64,000 nucleotides of DNA, from NCBI RefSeq assembly GCF_900314695.1, contig NZ_OMWD01000007.1, positions 1-64,000 on the forward strand, written 5' to 3'. The notes beneath the pieces are model-generated. The model was not told the origin of the DNA. It was given only the letters and a program-made list of their open reading frames with translations, and ran no database searches. The stretch's first letter is position 1, and each line of letters opens with the position of its first letter. Below, piece after piece: positions 36,406-46,013 of this stretch. A program made the position numbers and the translations under genes. The DNA comes from an uncultured Methanobrevibacter sp. (GTDB lineage Archaea > Methanobacteriota > Methanobacteria > Methanobacteriales > Methanobacteriaceae).

Positions 36406-37473
36406 ATGTTAAATTCACTATATGAAAAAGCCATCGCTAAAAGAGGATTTATACAAGATATTGAGTCAGACAATAATTTGGATGCTCAACTTGAAGTAAA
36501 CTGGTTTTCAAGAGAATTCAGTGAGAGTTCTGATGATTTTTCCATCGCTGCGGGAGATGGGAGCTTCAACAAAAAGAAGTTTTTAAAAAGCAACTTCTGT
36601 GCTGTAGGTGCCGAATCCATAATTTACGATGGTGAAATAAAAAAAATCGATGATGCTGATATTTTGGAAGTAAATCATATCTCTTTTTTGGATGAGCTTT
36701 TAAGCAGTTATATGTCAATATTGGAACTTAAATGTGCGTCTAGGGCTATCAAGGAATATGATGTAGATTATTACTTATTCGATGGATCCATTTTAGGAGA
36801 TTTGGAAAATGCATATCCAAGAGGTGCTGAACTTCCATCCAAAATCAGAGATAACTTGGATGAAACCATTTTGAATGAATTTAAGAGAAGATTGGAAATA
36901 ACACCATTTGGATTCGTATTTCCTCAAATTAAAGAAAGAATATTGGCTGATGTAAGTGTAAATGAGGAATTTGAGCAAAAGGAAGATTTTGACCTTCATT
37001 TGTCTTCAATCGAGAAAATAATATTGTTAAAAGAAATTTTGGAAAACAAGAAAAAAATCATTTCAATATCCAAAACATCTTCAGACAATGATTTGTTTGG
37101 ATGGAACATTCCGGACATTTCAATTTTAGATAATTTGACAGATAAAAAGCAGGGAATATCAAGAATTGAGTATAGGCGAGTCTATAAGAATGCATCTTTC
37201 CAGTATTTCAATGATTTTTTCAAACAATTGAAATTTACGGTATTTTATGTAAGGCTTCAGGACAATAAAAATGTATTGAAAGTTGAATTGCCTTACAAAG
37301 CATCGATAAGTGAAGTTGTAGATGTTGTAGAGAAGATAAATGTATTGTCAGTTCAAGGTTATCCTTATTTGCTGAGTAAGGCACATAATGATGTAGTCAT
37401 TACTGACAGGAATATTAAAGAATTATTAAAACTTGCTAAAATTTATGAAACAACAAACAGGGAAATGTTATAG
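36406..37473 (+). CDS. nurA: DNA double-strand-break nuclease NurA
   Basis: 355 aa 5'-3' nuclease acting with the HerA hexamer in end resection. The Mn-binding aspartates of the RNase H-like core are visible in IAAGDGSFNKKK (residue about 50) and YYLFDGSILGDL. The remaining C-terminal conserved D lies in VVITDRNIKELL. The gene sits nine bases upstream of herA, the standard pairing in archaea. Confidence 0.9.
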   Translation: MLNSLYEKAIAKRGFIQDIESDNNLDAQLEVNWFSREFSESSDDFSIAAGDGSFNKKKFLKSNFCAVGAESIIYDGEIKKIDDADILEVNHISFLDELLSSYMSILELKCASRAIKEYDVDYYLFDGSILGDLENAYPRGAELPSKIRDNLDETILNEFKRRLEITPFGFVFPQIKERILADVSVNEEFEQKEDFDLHLSSIEKIILLKEILENKKKIISISKTSSDNDLFGWNIPDISILDNLTDKKQGISRIEYRRVYKNASFQYFNDFFKQLKFTVFYVRLQDNKNVLKVELPYKASISEVVDVVEKINVLSVQGYPYLLSKAHNDVVITDRNIKELLKLAKIYETTNREML

Positions 37474-37482
37474 GTGGTTTAG

Positions 37483-38982
37483 ATGGTAGTTGGAATTTGT
37501 GTTGGCGAAACATCACTTTCAGAAGTTACTTTCATTTCAGATAAGATGCCGAAAGTTGGAGAATATGTGACTATTGAATACGATGGAAAAAAAGTATTGG
37601 GAATGATTGAAAATCTAATTAGAGGTAATGATGCTTTAAATGTTGATATCAACGATTTCAAAGCCATTCGAAAGATTTCACAAATAGGTGCTGAGGATAA
37701 CTATATTCGAGGTAAAGTAAAGATTCTTGGAGATGTCAATGATAATCTGAAATTGCCGAGAACCCCTGTGCTTCCTGGAACTGAAATAAAGCTGGCTGAC
37801 AGGGATACTTTAAATGAAATATTCAAGGTTAACAATCCCATTAAATTAGGATGTCTTGTAAATCAGAGTGATGTGGACGTTAATGTTGAAGCAAACCCAA
37901 TTTTGTCAAGACACCTTGCAATTTTAGCAATGACTGGAGCTGGAAAATCAAATACTGTATCTGTTTTAATAAATGAAATGTTAAGTTATTTTGTTCCGGT
38001 ATTCGTATTTGATATGCATGGTGAGTATGTTGGAGCCAATTTCCCAAATGGTGAAGTTAATGTTATTAAACCTAAAATAAATCCTGTTTACATGTCTTTT
38101 CATGAGATAAAAAGATTGGTTAACATTCCGAGTAATGGTTATATTCAGGAAAGACATTTCAGAAGAGCATTTAAGACAGCTAAGGAAATGGTTCGCAGTG
38201 GAACAGCACATACAAATAACTTTTTACAAATTATTTATGATATTCTATTAAGCGATTCTCAAGAAGAGGGCTCAGACAAGCAAATTGTTGATGTAATGAA
38301 TAAGATTGACGATTCGATGGATAAGTATGCCAATATCTTTGACAATAACATTGGAAATATATTGACAAACATTAAAATAGGTCATGTTAATGTTTTGGAC
38401 TTAAGCCAGTCTGACGAATCAATTGCAAATGTATTGGTAAGTCATATTATGAGAAATGCTTTGCAAATGAGAAAAAATGCAGTTCATGGAAAAGATGAAA
38501 GAGCATTGGATTTTCCAGTATTTTTCATATTGGAGGAGGCACATATATTGGCTCCTAATAAACGTGATTCAGATTCAAAACGTTGGATTCAAAGGGTTGC
38601 TAGAGAAGGACGTAAATTCGGATTGGGATTATGTTTGGTAAGTCAGTCTCCAAAAACAGTTGACCATGATGCATTGTCCCAAATGAATAATATGATTATT
38701 TTGAGGCTTGTTGAACCTGAAGACCAAAGGCATGTTCAGTCTGCAAGTGAAAGTTTATCACAGGATTTGGTTAATCAGCTTCCATCCTTAAATGTTGGTG
38801 AAGCTGTTGTTTTAGGTTTGATGAGCAAAGTACCAACTCTTGTCAAAATTGATGAATTTAAAGGTCGTCTTCATGGGGATGACATGGATATTGTTTCCTA
38901 TTTTGCTGATATCAGGCAGAAAGAACAAGAAGAAATTGAAGAGTTGGAAAAAGAAAGCATGGAAATGGGTTATAATTATTAA
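37483..38982 (+). CDS. herA: DNA double-strand-break repair helicase HerA
   Basis: 499 aa FtsK/HerA-type ATPase. An N-terminal HAS-barrel (about 1-110) precedes the Walker A motif MTGAGKSN, Walker B FFILEEAHIL and the catalytic Arg region RWIQRVAREGRKFGLG. It forms a hexameric translocase that loads NurA. Start ATG 37483 follows AGGTGGTTTAG. T-rich sequence after the stop (38986-39000) suggests termination, so mre11-rad50 are separately transcribed. Confidence 0.94.
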   Translation: MVVGICVGETSLSEVTFISDKMPKVGEYVTIEYDGKKVLGMIENLIRGNDALNVDINDFKAIRKISQIGAEDNYIRGKVKILGDVNDNLKLPRTPVLPGTEIKLADRDTLNEIFKVNNPIKLGCLVNQSDVDVNVEANPILSRHLAILAMTGAGKSNTVSVLINEMLSYFVPVFVFDMHGEYVGANFPNGEVNVIKPKINPVYMSFHEIKRLVNIPSNGYIQERHFRRAFKTAKEMVRSGTAHTNNFLQIIYDILLSDSQEEGSDKQIVDVMNKIDDSMDKYANIFDNNIGNILTNIKIGHVNVLDLSQSDESIANVLVSHIMRNALQMRKNAVHGKDERALDFPVFFILEEAHILAPNKRDSDSKRWIQRVAREGRKFGLGLCLVSQSPKTVDHDALSQMNNMIILRLVEPEDQRHVQSASESLSQDLVNQLPSLNVGEAVVLGLMSKVPTLVKIDEFKGRLHGDDMDIVSYFADIRQKEQEEIEELEKESMEMGYNY

Positions 38983-38985
38983 TCC

Positions 38986-39161
38986 TATTTCTTTTTTTTA
39001 ATTTTAATATTAATTTTTCCTTATAATATTGTATGGACTTATTTAGAAACTTATTTATATTAAATTGCTTATATAATTACTTAAAATTAAATATTGGAAT
39101 TTATTATTTGTTTAAAAGCAATTTTACATATTAATAGCAATTTTTCAATATTAAATCAATA
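38986..39161. promoter_or_regulatory. Terminator of herA and promoter region of the HEPN pair, with AGCAATTTT repeats
   Basis: After a T tract (38990-38999), the word AGCAATTTT occurs twice (39117-39125 and 39136-39144, 19 bases apart) with an inverted relative AAATTGCTT at 39062-39070. TTATTTATATTA near 39050-39061 may be a TATA element. Repeats at this distance could be an operator for autoregulation of the toxin-antitoxin candidate. Confidence 0.4.
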
Positions 39162-39173
39162 ATGGGTACAATC

Positions 39174-39569
39174 ATGTTTCAATGGAAAGATTTCAAAACG
39201 GTCGGCGATGAATTGATGGCTAATTCGCAGGGAGCATATATAAGATGTGCTACAAGCAGATATTATTATTCTATTTTCGGTTCAACAAGAGAATATTTAA
39301 TCGATATTATGAATAAACATCAATTTTGTAACGGAAAAGATATTCATAAAAGAGTATCTGACGAGTTAATTAAGTCTAATGATCCAAATGAGGTAAATTT
39401 GGCTGAATGTTTAAAATTTTTAAGGGAAGTTAGAAACCGTGCTGATTATGATAGATTAAATGAATGTAATACTTTTTTTAAAAATAATTCTGATAAGTTT
39501 GTTGATACAACAAATGATGCATTTAATTCATTAAATGTGTTAATGAATAATCCGCCATATAATTTTTGA
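39174..39569 (+). CDS. HEPN-domain protein (toxin candidate)
   Basis: 131 aa all-helical protein. MFQWKDFKTVGDELM, the ATSRYYYSIFGSTREYLID helix and FLREVRNRADYDRLNE fit the HEPN pattern MFDWxEYxxLAxxL ... SRxYYAxF ... LRxxRNxADYD. In this clade the usual RxxxxH RNase motif is replaced by R-N-R-A-D-Y-D, so catalysis is uncertain. ATG 39174 begins the conserved N-terminus. It is nine bases upstream of its small partner and interrupts the herA-mre11 order. Confidence 0.72.
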   Translation: MFQWKDFKTVGDELMANSQGAYIRCATSRYYYSIFGSTREYLIDIMNKHQFCNGKDIHKRVSDELIKSNDPNEVNLAECLKFLREVRNRADYDRLNECNTFFKNNSDKFVDTTNDAFNSLNVLMNNPPYNF

Positions 39570-39578
39570 GGTGTTATT

Positions 39579-39971
39579 GTGGATGATTTGGATTTCGTTA
39601 AAAAATTAGAAAGTAATGCGGAGTTATTCAACAGAGAATATGATAAATTGGGAGAATTTTATAATGTTCGTCATTATGAAAAAATTCATGATTACTTTGT
39701 TAAACATAAGGGCCTTATTGTATTATTAAATAAACTTAAATCTAGGTTATCTGAAGATTTTCCTACTGGTAAATTTGATTTAGTGCATTATACTGATTAT
39801 GAATATTCAGATTGGTCTTATATTTTGTTATATATTAAAGTTGATGATTATACATTTAATAATGGGGTTATGGAAGATATAAAAAAGATTACTTTTGATT
39901 TTATTCCATTAAGACGTAAATTAGGTGTAATGTCTGATTTGTCTTTAAGGCCTGCATTATATGATTGCTAA
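39579..39971 (+). CDS. Small acidic-aromatic protein, presumed HEPN partner (antitoxin candidate)
   Basis: 130 aa, start GTG 39579 behind GAGGTG. A helical N-terminus (YEKIHDYFVKHKGLIVLLNK) precedes a beta-rich part (FDLVHYTDYEYSDWSYILLY). The order Y-E-x-I-x-x-F ... L ... FP-x-x ... D-x-E ... L-x-I resembles a family repeatedly found beside HEPN genes in bacteria. It lacks an obvious nucleotidyltransferase GS-x10-DxD motif. I assign antitoxin only from the pairing. Confidence 0.6.
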   Translation: MDDLDFVKKLESNAELFNREYDKLGEFYNVRHYEKIHDYFVKHKGLIVLLNKLKSRLSEDFPTGKFDLVHYTDYEYSDWSYILLYIKVDDYTFNNGVMEDIKKITFDFIPLRRKLGVMSDLSLRPALYDC

Positions 39972-40145
39972 TCAAATTTAAGTCATTTATTTTCATTTTC
40001 TTTTTAAATTTTAAATTCATTTTACTTTTCAACTGCTCTCTTTCCAAACTATTAAATATACTATATGATAAAATATTATTCAATTAAATACTTTGATTTA
40101 AGTGTTTAAATTGGTTATATACAATTGACAAAAAAAGGTAATATA

Positions 40146-41381
40146 ATGAAATTTGCACATTTAGCAGACACTCATTTAGGTTATCGTCAATTTGGTTTAA
40201 TTGAACGTGAAAAAGACTTTTATGAAGTGTTTGAAAAGGTTATAGATAAAATAATTGAAGAAAAAGTGGATTTTGTAATCCATAGTGGTGATCTATTTGA
40301 AACCGCAAGACCGTCCCCTATTGCACTTTTAACCTTCCAGAAAGGATTGCTTAAATTAAAAGGTGCTGGAATTCCTATGTATGCAATAGCAGGTAATCAT
40401 GATATTGTAATGCGTAATGATTCAATCCCGCCTCAAGTAATCTTTAAAAAGTTGGGTTTAAAAGTAATCAGTCCTATTAATACTACTTATATGCATGGTG
40501 ATATTTTTATAGCGGGCTTACCATTTTATCCGTCTTCTCAAGTTAAGAATTTAAAGTCTAAATTAGCTGATTTATCTAAAAAGGCTGCAAAACATGAAAA
40601 ATCAATTCTTGTATTGCACCAAGGCATTGATAAATACTTTGGACAAAATTATGAACTTGAAATCGGAGATTTGCCTGATAATTTTAATTATTATGCTTTG
40701 GGACACATTCACAATTATATCAATGATAATTTTGGAAATGGAAAATTGGTCTATCCGGGTTCTAGCGAAATATGGAAAACTAATGAATTAAAGGACTATA
40801 AGGAAAACGGAAAAGGTTTTGTTATAGTTGACTTTGATGGTCCAAAACCTCTTGTCAAAAGGGTTAAAGTTGATATTTCCCGTACATTCATTGAAAGGTC
40901 ACTTGATTACAATGAACTTGAAAGTGGAATTGCCGGTTTAAAAGAAACAATTGTCGGCTTTGATAAAAAACCGATTTTAGATTTGAAAATTAACAATGTC
41001 GAATCAGATACCAACAGAGTTTATGAACTGATTAAGGAAGAGCTTGGTGATTTGTCTTTAATGATAAGACCTACATTCAGCATGCTTGGTGAAGATGACA
41101 TTGATGTTATAATCAATCAAAAGGATTCTTTAGGTCCTTTGGAAATTCTAAAAGAGCAATTGGATGCTTATGGTGATGAATCTGTTACCCGATTGGGACT
41201 TGACGTTTATACTTTCCTATCAAAGGATAAGATTGATGAAGCTGATGAAATATTAAATCACTTCTTCGATGATTATTATCATAAAGACGAAGATGAAGAA
41301 ACTGAAACTGAAGAAGAGGGAGAAGCAGAATCAGCTGATGAAAAGGATATTCAAGTTACATTTAAGGAGGTTCTAGAATGA
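40146..41381 (+). CDS. mre11: DNA double-strand-break repair nuclease Mre11
   Basis: 411 aa. The metallophosphoesterase motifs appear in order: LADTHLGYR (I), IHSGDLFE (II), IAGNHDI (III), LVLHQGID (IV) and LGHIHNY (V). A C-terminal acidic tail (KDEDEETETEEEGEAESADE) is unusually long. The stop overlaps the rad50 ATG by four bases (41378-41381), giving coupled translation. Start ATG 40146 aligns with the motif I spacing, so the earlier TTG 40125 is ignored. Confidence 0.95.
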   Translation: MKFAHLADTHLGYRQFGLIEREKDFYEVFEKVIDKIIEEKVDFVIHSGDLFETARPSPIALLTFQKGLLKLKGAGIPMYAIAGNHDIVMRNDSIPPQVIFKKLGLKVISPINTTYMHGDIFIAGLPFYPSSQVKNLKSKLADLSKKAAKHEKSILVLHQGIDKYFGQNYELEIGDLPDNFNYYALGHIHNYINDNFGNGKLVYPGSSEIWKTNELKDYKENGKGFVIVDFDGPKPLVKRVKVDISRTFIERSLDYNELESGIAGLKETIVGFDKKPILDLKINNVESDTNRVYELIKEELGDLSLMIRPTFSMLGEDDIDVIINQKDSLGPLEILKEQLDAYGDESVTRLGLDVYTFLSKDKIDEADEILNHFFDDYYHKDEDEETETEEEGEAESADEKDIQVTFKEVLE

Positions 41382-44125
41382 TTTTCACAAAATTAAAACT
41401 GGTTAATTTCAAATCCCATGAAAATACTATTATTGACTTTGAAAAAGGGATTAGTGTTATTGTGGGTGAAAATGGTGCTGGAAAATCCACAATTTTAGAA
41501 GCGATTAGTTTTGCTTTATTCAAACAGCATACTGCTAAAAAAATCGATGATTTGGTAAGAAATAATGCAGATTCAATGACTGTTGAATTGGAATTCAATT
41601 CCAATAATCGTGAATATAAGATAGTTCGTAATAAAAAATCAATGTTAAAATCCTCCATTTACAAAAAAACCTCCAATGATGGTGGTTTTGTTCATATCTG
41701 TACTGGAGATAAGGAAGTTGCAAATGAAATTCTCCAGATATTGGACATTGATTCTGATTTGTTCCTCAATGCAATTTACATAAGACAAGGTGAAATTGCA
41801 GAGCTTGTTGATAAAACATCTGCTGAGAAAAAAGAGCTGATTGCTAAATTGCTTGGAATTGATTCCTTGGAAAAAGCCTGGAAAAATTTATTGCCATTCA
41901 TCAGCGGATATGAAAATCAGTTGGCAGAACTTAAAGGGAAACTATTCAATTCTGATGAGTTGAAAGATGAATATTCTAAGAAAAAAGCAGAATTGGAATC
42001 TCTTAAGGATAGGGGTCATGAACTTGAAGAACAAATAGAAGATGTAACTGCCTCCCTGAAGGATATTTCTGAAAGTAAAAGAAATATGGAAAGAGAAAAA
42101 GAAATTTATGATACTCAGGTTAATAATCTTGAAAATGAACAAAAAACTTTGGCCAAATTAGAAAATGATAAACATGTTGTTCAGGAGAATCTGGATAAAA
42201 TCAGTGAAGCTGAAGAAAAAATTACCAGATTAGACAAGTATGTTTCAAAATTGGAAGTGTATCTTGACTTTGAAAAGTCAGTTACCAGCATTCAAAGATT
42301 GAAAAAAGATGAGGAAGAAATCAATAATAAATTAGATTCAATATCCAATCAGAAAGCTATTGTTAATGATAAAAAAGAGGAATATAATAAGTTTTTAGCA
42401 TCCGATGAAGAAATTAACAAATTGAATAATCAAAAACTCAATCTTGAAAAGCAATTGGCTACAGCCGCTAAAATGGAAAAGGATAAAAAAGAATTGCTAT
42501 TGCACATTGAGAATGAAAGAAATGATATTGAAGACTTTTTCTCAAGAACAAAAGATAAATTGGCTGATTTCGGATTATCACAAGATACCTTGGCAGAGGT
42601 TGAACATTTTAATCAAATTGAAGAAGTCACTAATGATTATATTGTTGAAGTTGCAGAAAGCATTGAAAAATTATCCGGTGATATCCTTTCTAAAAAGGAA
42701 AGTCTTGTAGAATTTAAGCAAAATATTAAAGCTGCTCAAAAACCGTTAGAAGAGTTAAATGAAGTTAATAATAAATGTCCGGTTTGTCAATCAGACATCA
42801 GTTCAGATCAGAAGAAGGATTTAATCGAAAGTTATGAATCAACAATCAGTGAAAATGAGAAATTAATTTCTGAAACTGAAGAGGATGTTCGTTTATTTAA
42901 TCAGAATAAGGAAAGCTTTGAAGATAAACAAACCAAACTTCAGGAGTTATCTAAAAATATTGTCGAGTATAAACAGAAGTTTGTTCATTTGGAAGATGAT
43001 GTTGTTAAACTAAATGAAATAGATGAAAATCTTGAGTCAAAAGAATACATCAGTAATAAATTAGGAGAACTTATACTTGTTATTGCTCGTGAAAGAGATG
43101 CTAAAGAAAGTTATAAGGAGTCTTATGATGCATATGTTCAAGCTAAAGGTGCTTTGGATGTTTTAGGTAGTGAAACTGAATCTCAATATAAATTAAATCA
43201 AATTAAAAATGAGATTGACAATCACGTTACTAATATTAAATTAGCCATTAATCAGGACCCTCATCTAAGCGGAGACATCAGTCCTGGTGAACTTCAGGAT
43301 AGAATAGCTGATTTAAAACAGAAAAATGAAGAATTTAATCAACTTAAGGGTTTTGTTCAAAATAAAAAATCCCTATTGTCTCAACATGATTCTATTAAGG
43401 AGGATATTGGCGTATCTAAAAATCAGATTGACATCATTCAAAATAAAATTGCCGCCTCTCTGTATGATAAGGAGAAATATGAACAAATCATTTATCGCTC
43501 AGAGTTATATGAAAGACGTCAAAATACATTTAATTCAGAACTTTCTGAAATTAAAGGCAGAGCCCGTGAATCAATAACTTACATTAAAGAGTTAAATGAG
43601 AAAATAATAATGGCTGACAAGTTTAAAAGGGAATATGATAATTTGGAAAGTTATATTTCCATGTTGAAAAACATTAGGGAATTATATGGTAAAAATGGTG
43701 TTCAAAAAGATTTAAGGAATATTTCCAGACCGTTAATTCAAAAATACACCAAAGAATTCTTTAATGAGTTTAACTTCAATTACTCTGATTTAACTTTGGA
43801 TGATGAGTATAATGTAACAGTCTATGGTCCTGAAGGTGAATCTTCAATGAGCATGGTTAGTGGTGGTGAAAAAATAGCTATTGCCCTAGCTTTAAGACTT
43901 GGTATCACTCAAGCAATTTCCAAAGGAGATTTGGATACAATATTATTGGATGAGCCTACAATTCATTTGGACAGTTCCAGAAGACATGAATTAATTAATT
44001 TATTAAAGGACATGTCTTTATTGCCTCAAATGATTATTGTAACTCATGAAAGTCAGCTTGAAAATGCAGCTGATAACATAATTAAAGTTGAAAAAGAAAA
44101 TGGTATTTCAAAAGTTATGATGTAA
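41378..44125 (+). CDS. rad50: DNA double-strand-break repair ATPase Rad50
   Basis: 915 aa SMC-like ATPase partner of Mre11. Walker A GENGAGKST (about residue 30) and Q-loop YIRQGEIAE are at the N-terminus, long coiled coils surround a zinc-hook CPVCQ (about residue 467), and the C-terminus has the signature SMVSGGEKIA and Walker B TILLDEPTIHLD. Length is typical. A T-rich region between it and the convergent TIR-like gene serves as terminator. Confidence 0.95.
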   Translation: MIFTKLKLVNFKSHENTIIDFEKGISVIVGENGAGKSTILEAISFALFKQHTAKKIDDLVRNNADSMTVELEFNSNNREYKIVRNKKSMLKSSIYKKTSNDGGFVHICTGDKEVANEILQILDIDSDLFLNAIYIRQGEIAELVDKTSAEKKELIAKLLGIDSLEKAWKNLLPFISGYENQLAELKGKLFNSDELKDEYSKKKAELESLKDRGHELEEQIEDVTASLKDISESKRNMEREKEIYDTQVNNLENEQKTLAKLENDKHVVQENLDKISEAEEKITRLDKYVSKLEVYLDFEKSVTSIQRLKKDEEEINNKLDSISNQKAIVNDKKEEYNKFLASDEEINKLNNQKLNLEKQLATAAKMEKDKKELLLHIENERNDIEDFFSRTKDKLADFGLSQDTLAEVEHFNQIEEVTNDYIVEVAESIEKLSGDILSKKESLVEFKQNIKAAQKPLEELNEVNNKCPVCQSDISSDQKKDLIESYESTISENEKLISETEEDVRLFNQNKESFEDKQTKLQELSKNIVEYKQKFVHLEDDVVKLNEIDENLESKEYISNKLGELILVIARERDAKESYKESYDAYVQAKGALDVLGSETESQYKLNQIKNEIDNHVTNIKLAINQDPHLSGDISPGELQDRIADLKQKNEEFNQLKGFVQNKKSLLSQHDSIKEDIGVSKNQIDIIQNKIAASLYDKEKYEQIIYRSELYERRQNTFNSELSEIKGRARESITYIKELNEKIIMADKFKREYDNLESYISMLKNIRELYGKNGVQKDLRNISRPLIQKYTKEFFNEFNFNYSDLTLDDEYNVTVYGPEGESSMSMVSGGEKIAIALALRLGITQAISKGDLDTILLDEPTIHLDSSRRHELINLLKDMSLLPQMIIVTHESQLENAADNIIKVEKENGISKVMM

Positions 44126-44151
44126 TATCATTACTTTTTTTTTATTTTTTT
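44126..44151. terminator. Shared T/A-rich terminator between convergent rad50 and TIR-like gene
   Basis: Long T tracts (T9 and T9-10 separated by A) directly after the rad50 stop. On the minus strand this would read as A-rich, so it mainly terminates rad50. Confidence 0.45.
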
Positions 44152-44547
44152 TTACATGGTTTCGCAAGCGTTTTTGATGGAATCAACAATACAATTCGCA
44201 TTCCATCCGACAATGGTTGCTGCTTTTTCTTCAAGTGTTTCGGGAACTTCTTCAAGTCCGTATGGTCTTACTAATATTATTGGAATGTCATAGCTTTCAC
44301 TTGCCTTTAAAAGACTTTCAAAAAGTTCCTTATTGTCTTTATATAATCCTGCTAATAAAATTATTCTATCAATTTTTTTGTAGAATTCTTCACCTGCGAG
44401 GGAAAAATCACCTGATATGGATTCCTTCCATAAAAAATCCACTTTTGAAAATAGCTTTTCTGTAAATTGCCCATATTCGTTGTTTCTATCTATGCCGTTA
44501 CTTATGATGAGGTTGTAAATTTTATCGTCTTTTTCATCTTCAAACAT
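44152..44547 (-). CDS. MTH538 / ThsB-like TIR-fold protein
   Basis: 131 aa single-domain protein. IYNLIISNGIDRNNEYGQ begins like the first strand of DUF1863 proteins (YNLFISHSWDYSDEY). IDRIILLAGLYKDNKELF, IPIILVRPYGLEEVP and TIVGWNANCIVDSIKNA follow the conserved order D-x-V-L-V-L-A-G-M ... PIIGVRPWG ... IVGWN. This is the flavodoxin-like TIR group that includes MTH538 and Thoeris ThsB. The usual Ser-His of strand A is Ser-Asn here. Role unknown; convergent with rad50. Confidence 0.72.
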   Translation of the reverse strand: MFEDEKDDKIYNLIISNGIDRNNEYGQFTEKLFSKVDFLWKESISGDFSLAGEEFYKKIDRIILLAGLYKDNKELFESLLKASESYDIPIILVRPYGLEEVPETLEEKAATIVGWNANCIVDSIKNACETM

Positions 44548-44662
44548 TTTATCACCTTGCTTTTATTTTAACTGTTATTGTATAAAATAATTTGTTTTAC
44601 AAAATATTTATTAGTTTTAAAGTAGTATAATTGTATAGAACTAGTTATATAAGGAAATTTTT

Positions 44663-45946
44663 ATGAAAGCTGCTGTTATTGGATTGGGTGTAGAAGGAAA
44701 AAAAGCAGTTACTTCCCTTTTAAATCATGGATGGGAAGTTTATGCTACTGATTTAAACATTAATGTCGATTTGTCCGGTTTAAATTTACCACGTTTATCT
44801 ATGAACATGTTGGATAGTGAACAGACAGTTTCTATTGTTGGTGATAATTTAACTGTTGATTTGGGATTTACAAATTCATATGCTATTGAACAATGTGATG
44901 CAATAGCTATTAGTCCCAGCATGTTTGGCGGAGCATTTGCACAGCGTTTGCTTGAAGATTGCGATTTGTTAAGTGATGTTTTACAAAAGCACAAGGATAT
45001 ATTTACTATAGGCATTACGGGGACCAATGGAAAAACCACAACCGTTCATATGTTGAGAAATATTTTAGAAAATGCCGGAAAGAAAGTTTTGGTCGGTGGA
45101 AATGGTGGCGGAGGATTTTCAGGTTATTATGACTTGATGCTTGAAGCCAGTGAAGGCGATTATGACATATTGCTTGTTGAAGTATGCGACATGACATTGG
45201 ACTTTTGCAATTATTCATTTGATTTTGATTTCGTAGGCCTTACCAATATTGGCAATGATCATATGGATGTTCATAAAACCATTGCAAACTATAAGAATTC
45301 ATTAGTTAGATTTTTTGAAGGAAAAACAATATTTACTGCATTTAATCAAGATTTTAATAGTGATTTTAAGGAATCTGCAAGTAAACACATTCCTTATTTT
45401 GAATATCAGGATGAATTGCAGGTTTTTGGTAAATTCAACTTACTTAATGCAGGATTGGCCACTGCAATTTCAAAAGAATTAAAGATACCTAAAGATATTA
45501 TTCGAGACACTCTTTTTGACTTTAAAGCAGTTCAAGGAAGATTGGACGTTTATAAAATTAATGATGCATCTGTTTATGTAGGAAAAACTGATAATTCTGA
45601 TGCTTTAGCTTCAATATTGGCTGAAAAAGATTTTTATGCGATATTTATTGGTACTCCAAGACATAATGAAGAGCATAGGCTTGATATACTGGATGTTGCT
45701 GTTAAATATAATCCGGAAGTTATCGTATTGTTCCCAGGTCTTGATGATACTTTAGATTTGGCAATTTATAGATTAAACTCATTGAGATATGAAGGAAACA
45801 TCATCACTGTAAATTCTCTTGATGAAATAATTGAACTTGTTGCCGAGTATTCTCATGAAGATGCTATACTGATTGGTGGTAATGGTCAAGATGTTATTAT
45901 TGATATTCAAGAAAGGATTAAACTAATTTCTGAAAAATTGTCATGA
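44663..45946 (+). CDS. Mur ligase family (MurD-like) amide ligase
   Basis: 427 aa. A Rossmann-like N-terminal domain (IGLGVEGKKA), central ATPase domain with GTNGKTTTVHML (about 115-126) and VGLTNIGNDHMDVH, and a short C-terminal domain containing QGRLDVY. Mur ligases join an amino group to a carboxylate using ATP. In pseudomurein-walled methanogens this family serves wall-peptide synthesis; a MurD-like enzyme (CfbE) also closes the ring in coenzyme F430. The sequence alone does not decide between them. TATA-like AAAATATTTATTAG near 44600 supports an own promoter. Confidence 0.85.
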   Translation: MKAAVIGLGVEGKKAVTSLLNHGWEVYATDLNINVDLSGLNLPRLSMNMLDSEQTVSIVGDNLTVDLGFTNSYAIEQCDAIAISPSMFGGAFAQRLLEDCDLLSDVLQKHKDIFTIGITGTNGKTTTVHMLRNILENAGKKVLVGGNGGGGFSGYYDLMLEASEGDYDILLVEVCDMTLDFCNYSFDFDFVGLTNIGNDHMDVHKTIANYKNSLVRFFEGKTIFTAFNQDFNSDFKESASKHIPYFEYQDELQVFGKFNLLNAGLATAISKELKIPKDIIRDTLFDFKAVQGRLDVYKINDASVYVGKTDNSDALASILAEKDFYAIFIGTPRHNEEHRLDILDVAVKYNPEVIVLFPGLDDTLDLAIYRLNSLRYEGNIITVNSLDEIIELVAEYSHEDAILIGGNGQDVIIDIQERIKLISEKLS

Positions 45947-46013
45947 AAAACATAATCTTTTTATATAATGTTAAAAAGATATAGTTATGTTATTTAATTT
46001 ATGGTGTATTATA

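Noticed and set aside
39579..39971. MNT-type nucleotidyltransferase antitoxin for the HEPN gene
   Set aside because: No GS-x-DxD motif is visible, so I describe it only as a HEPN-partner protein.
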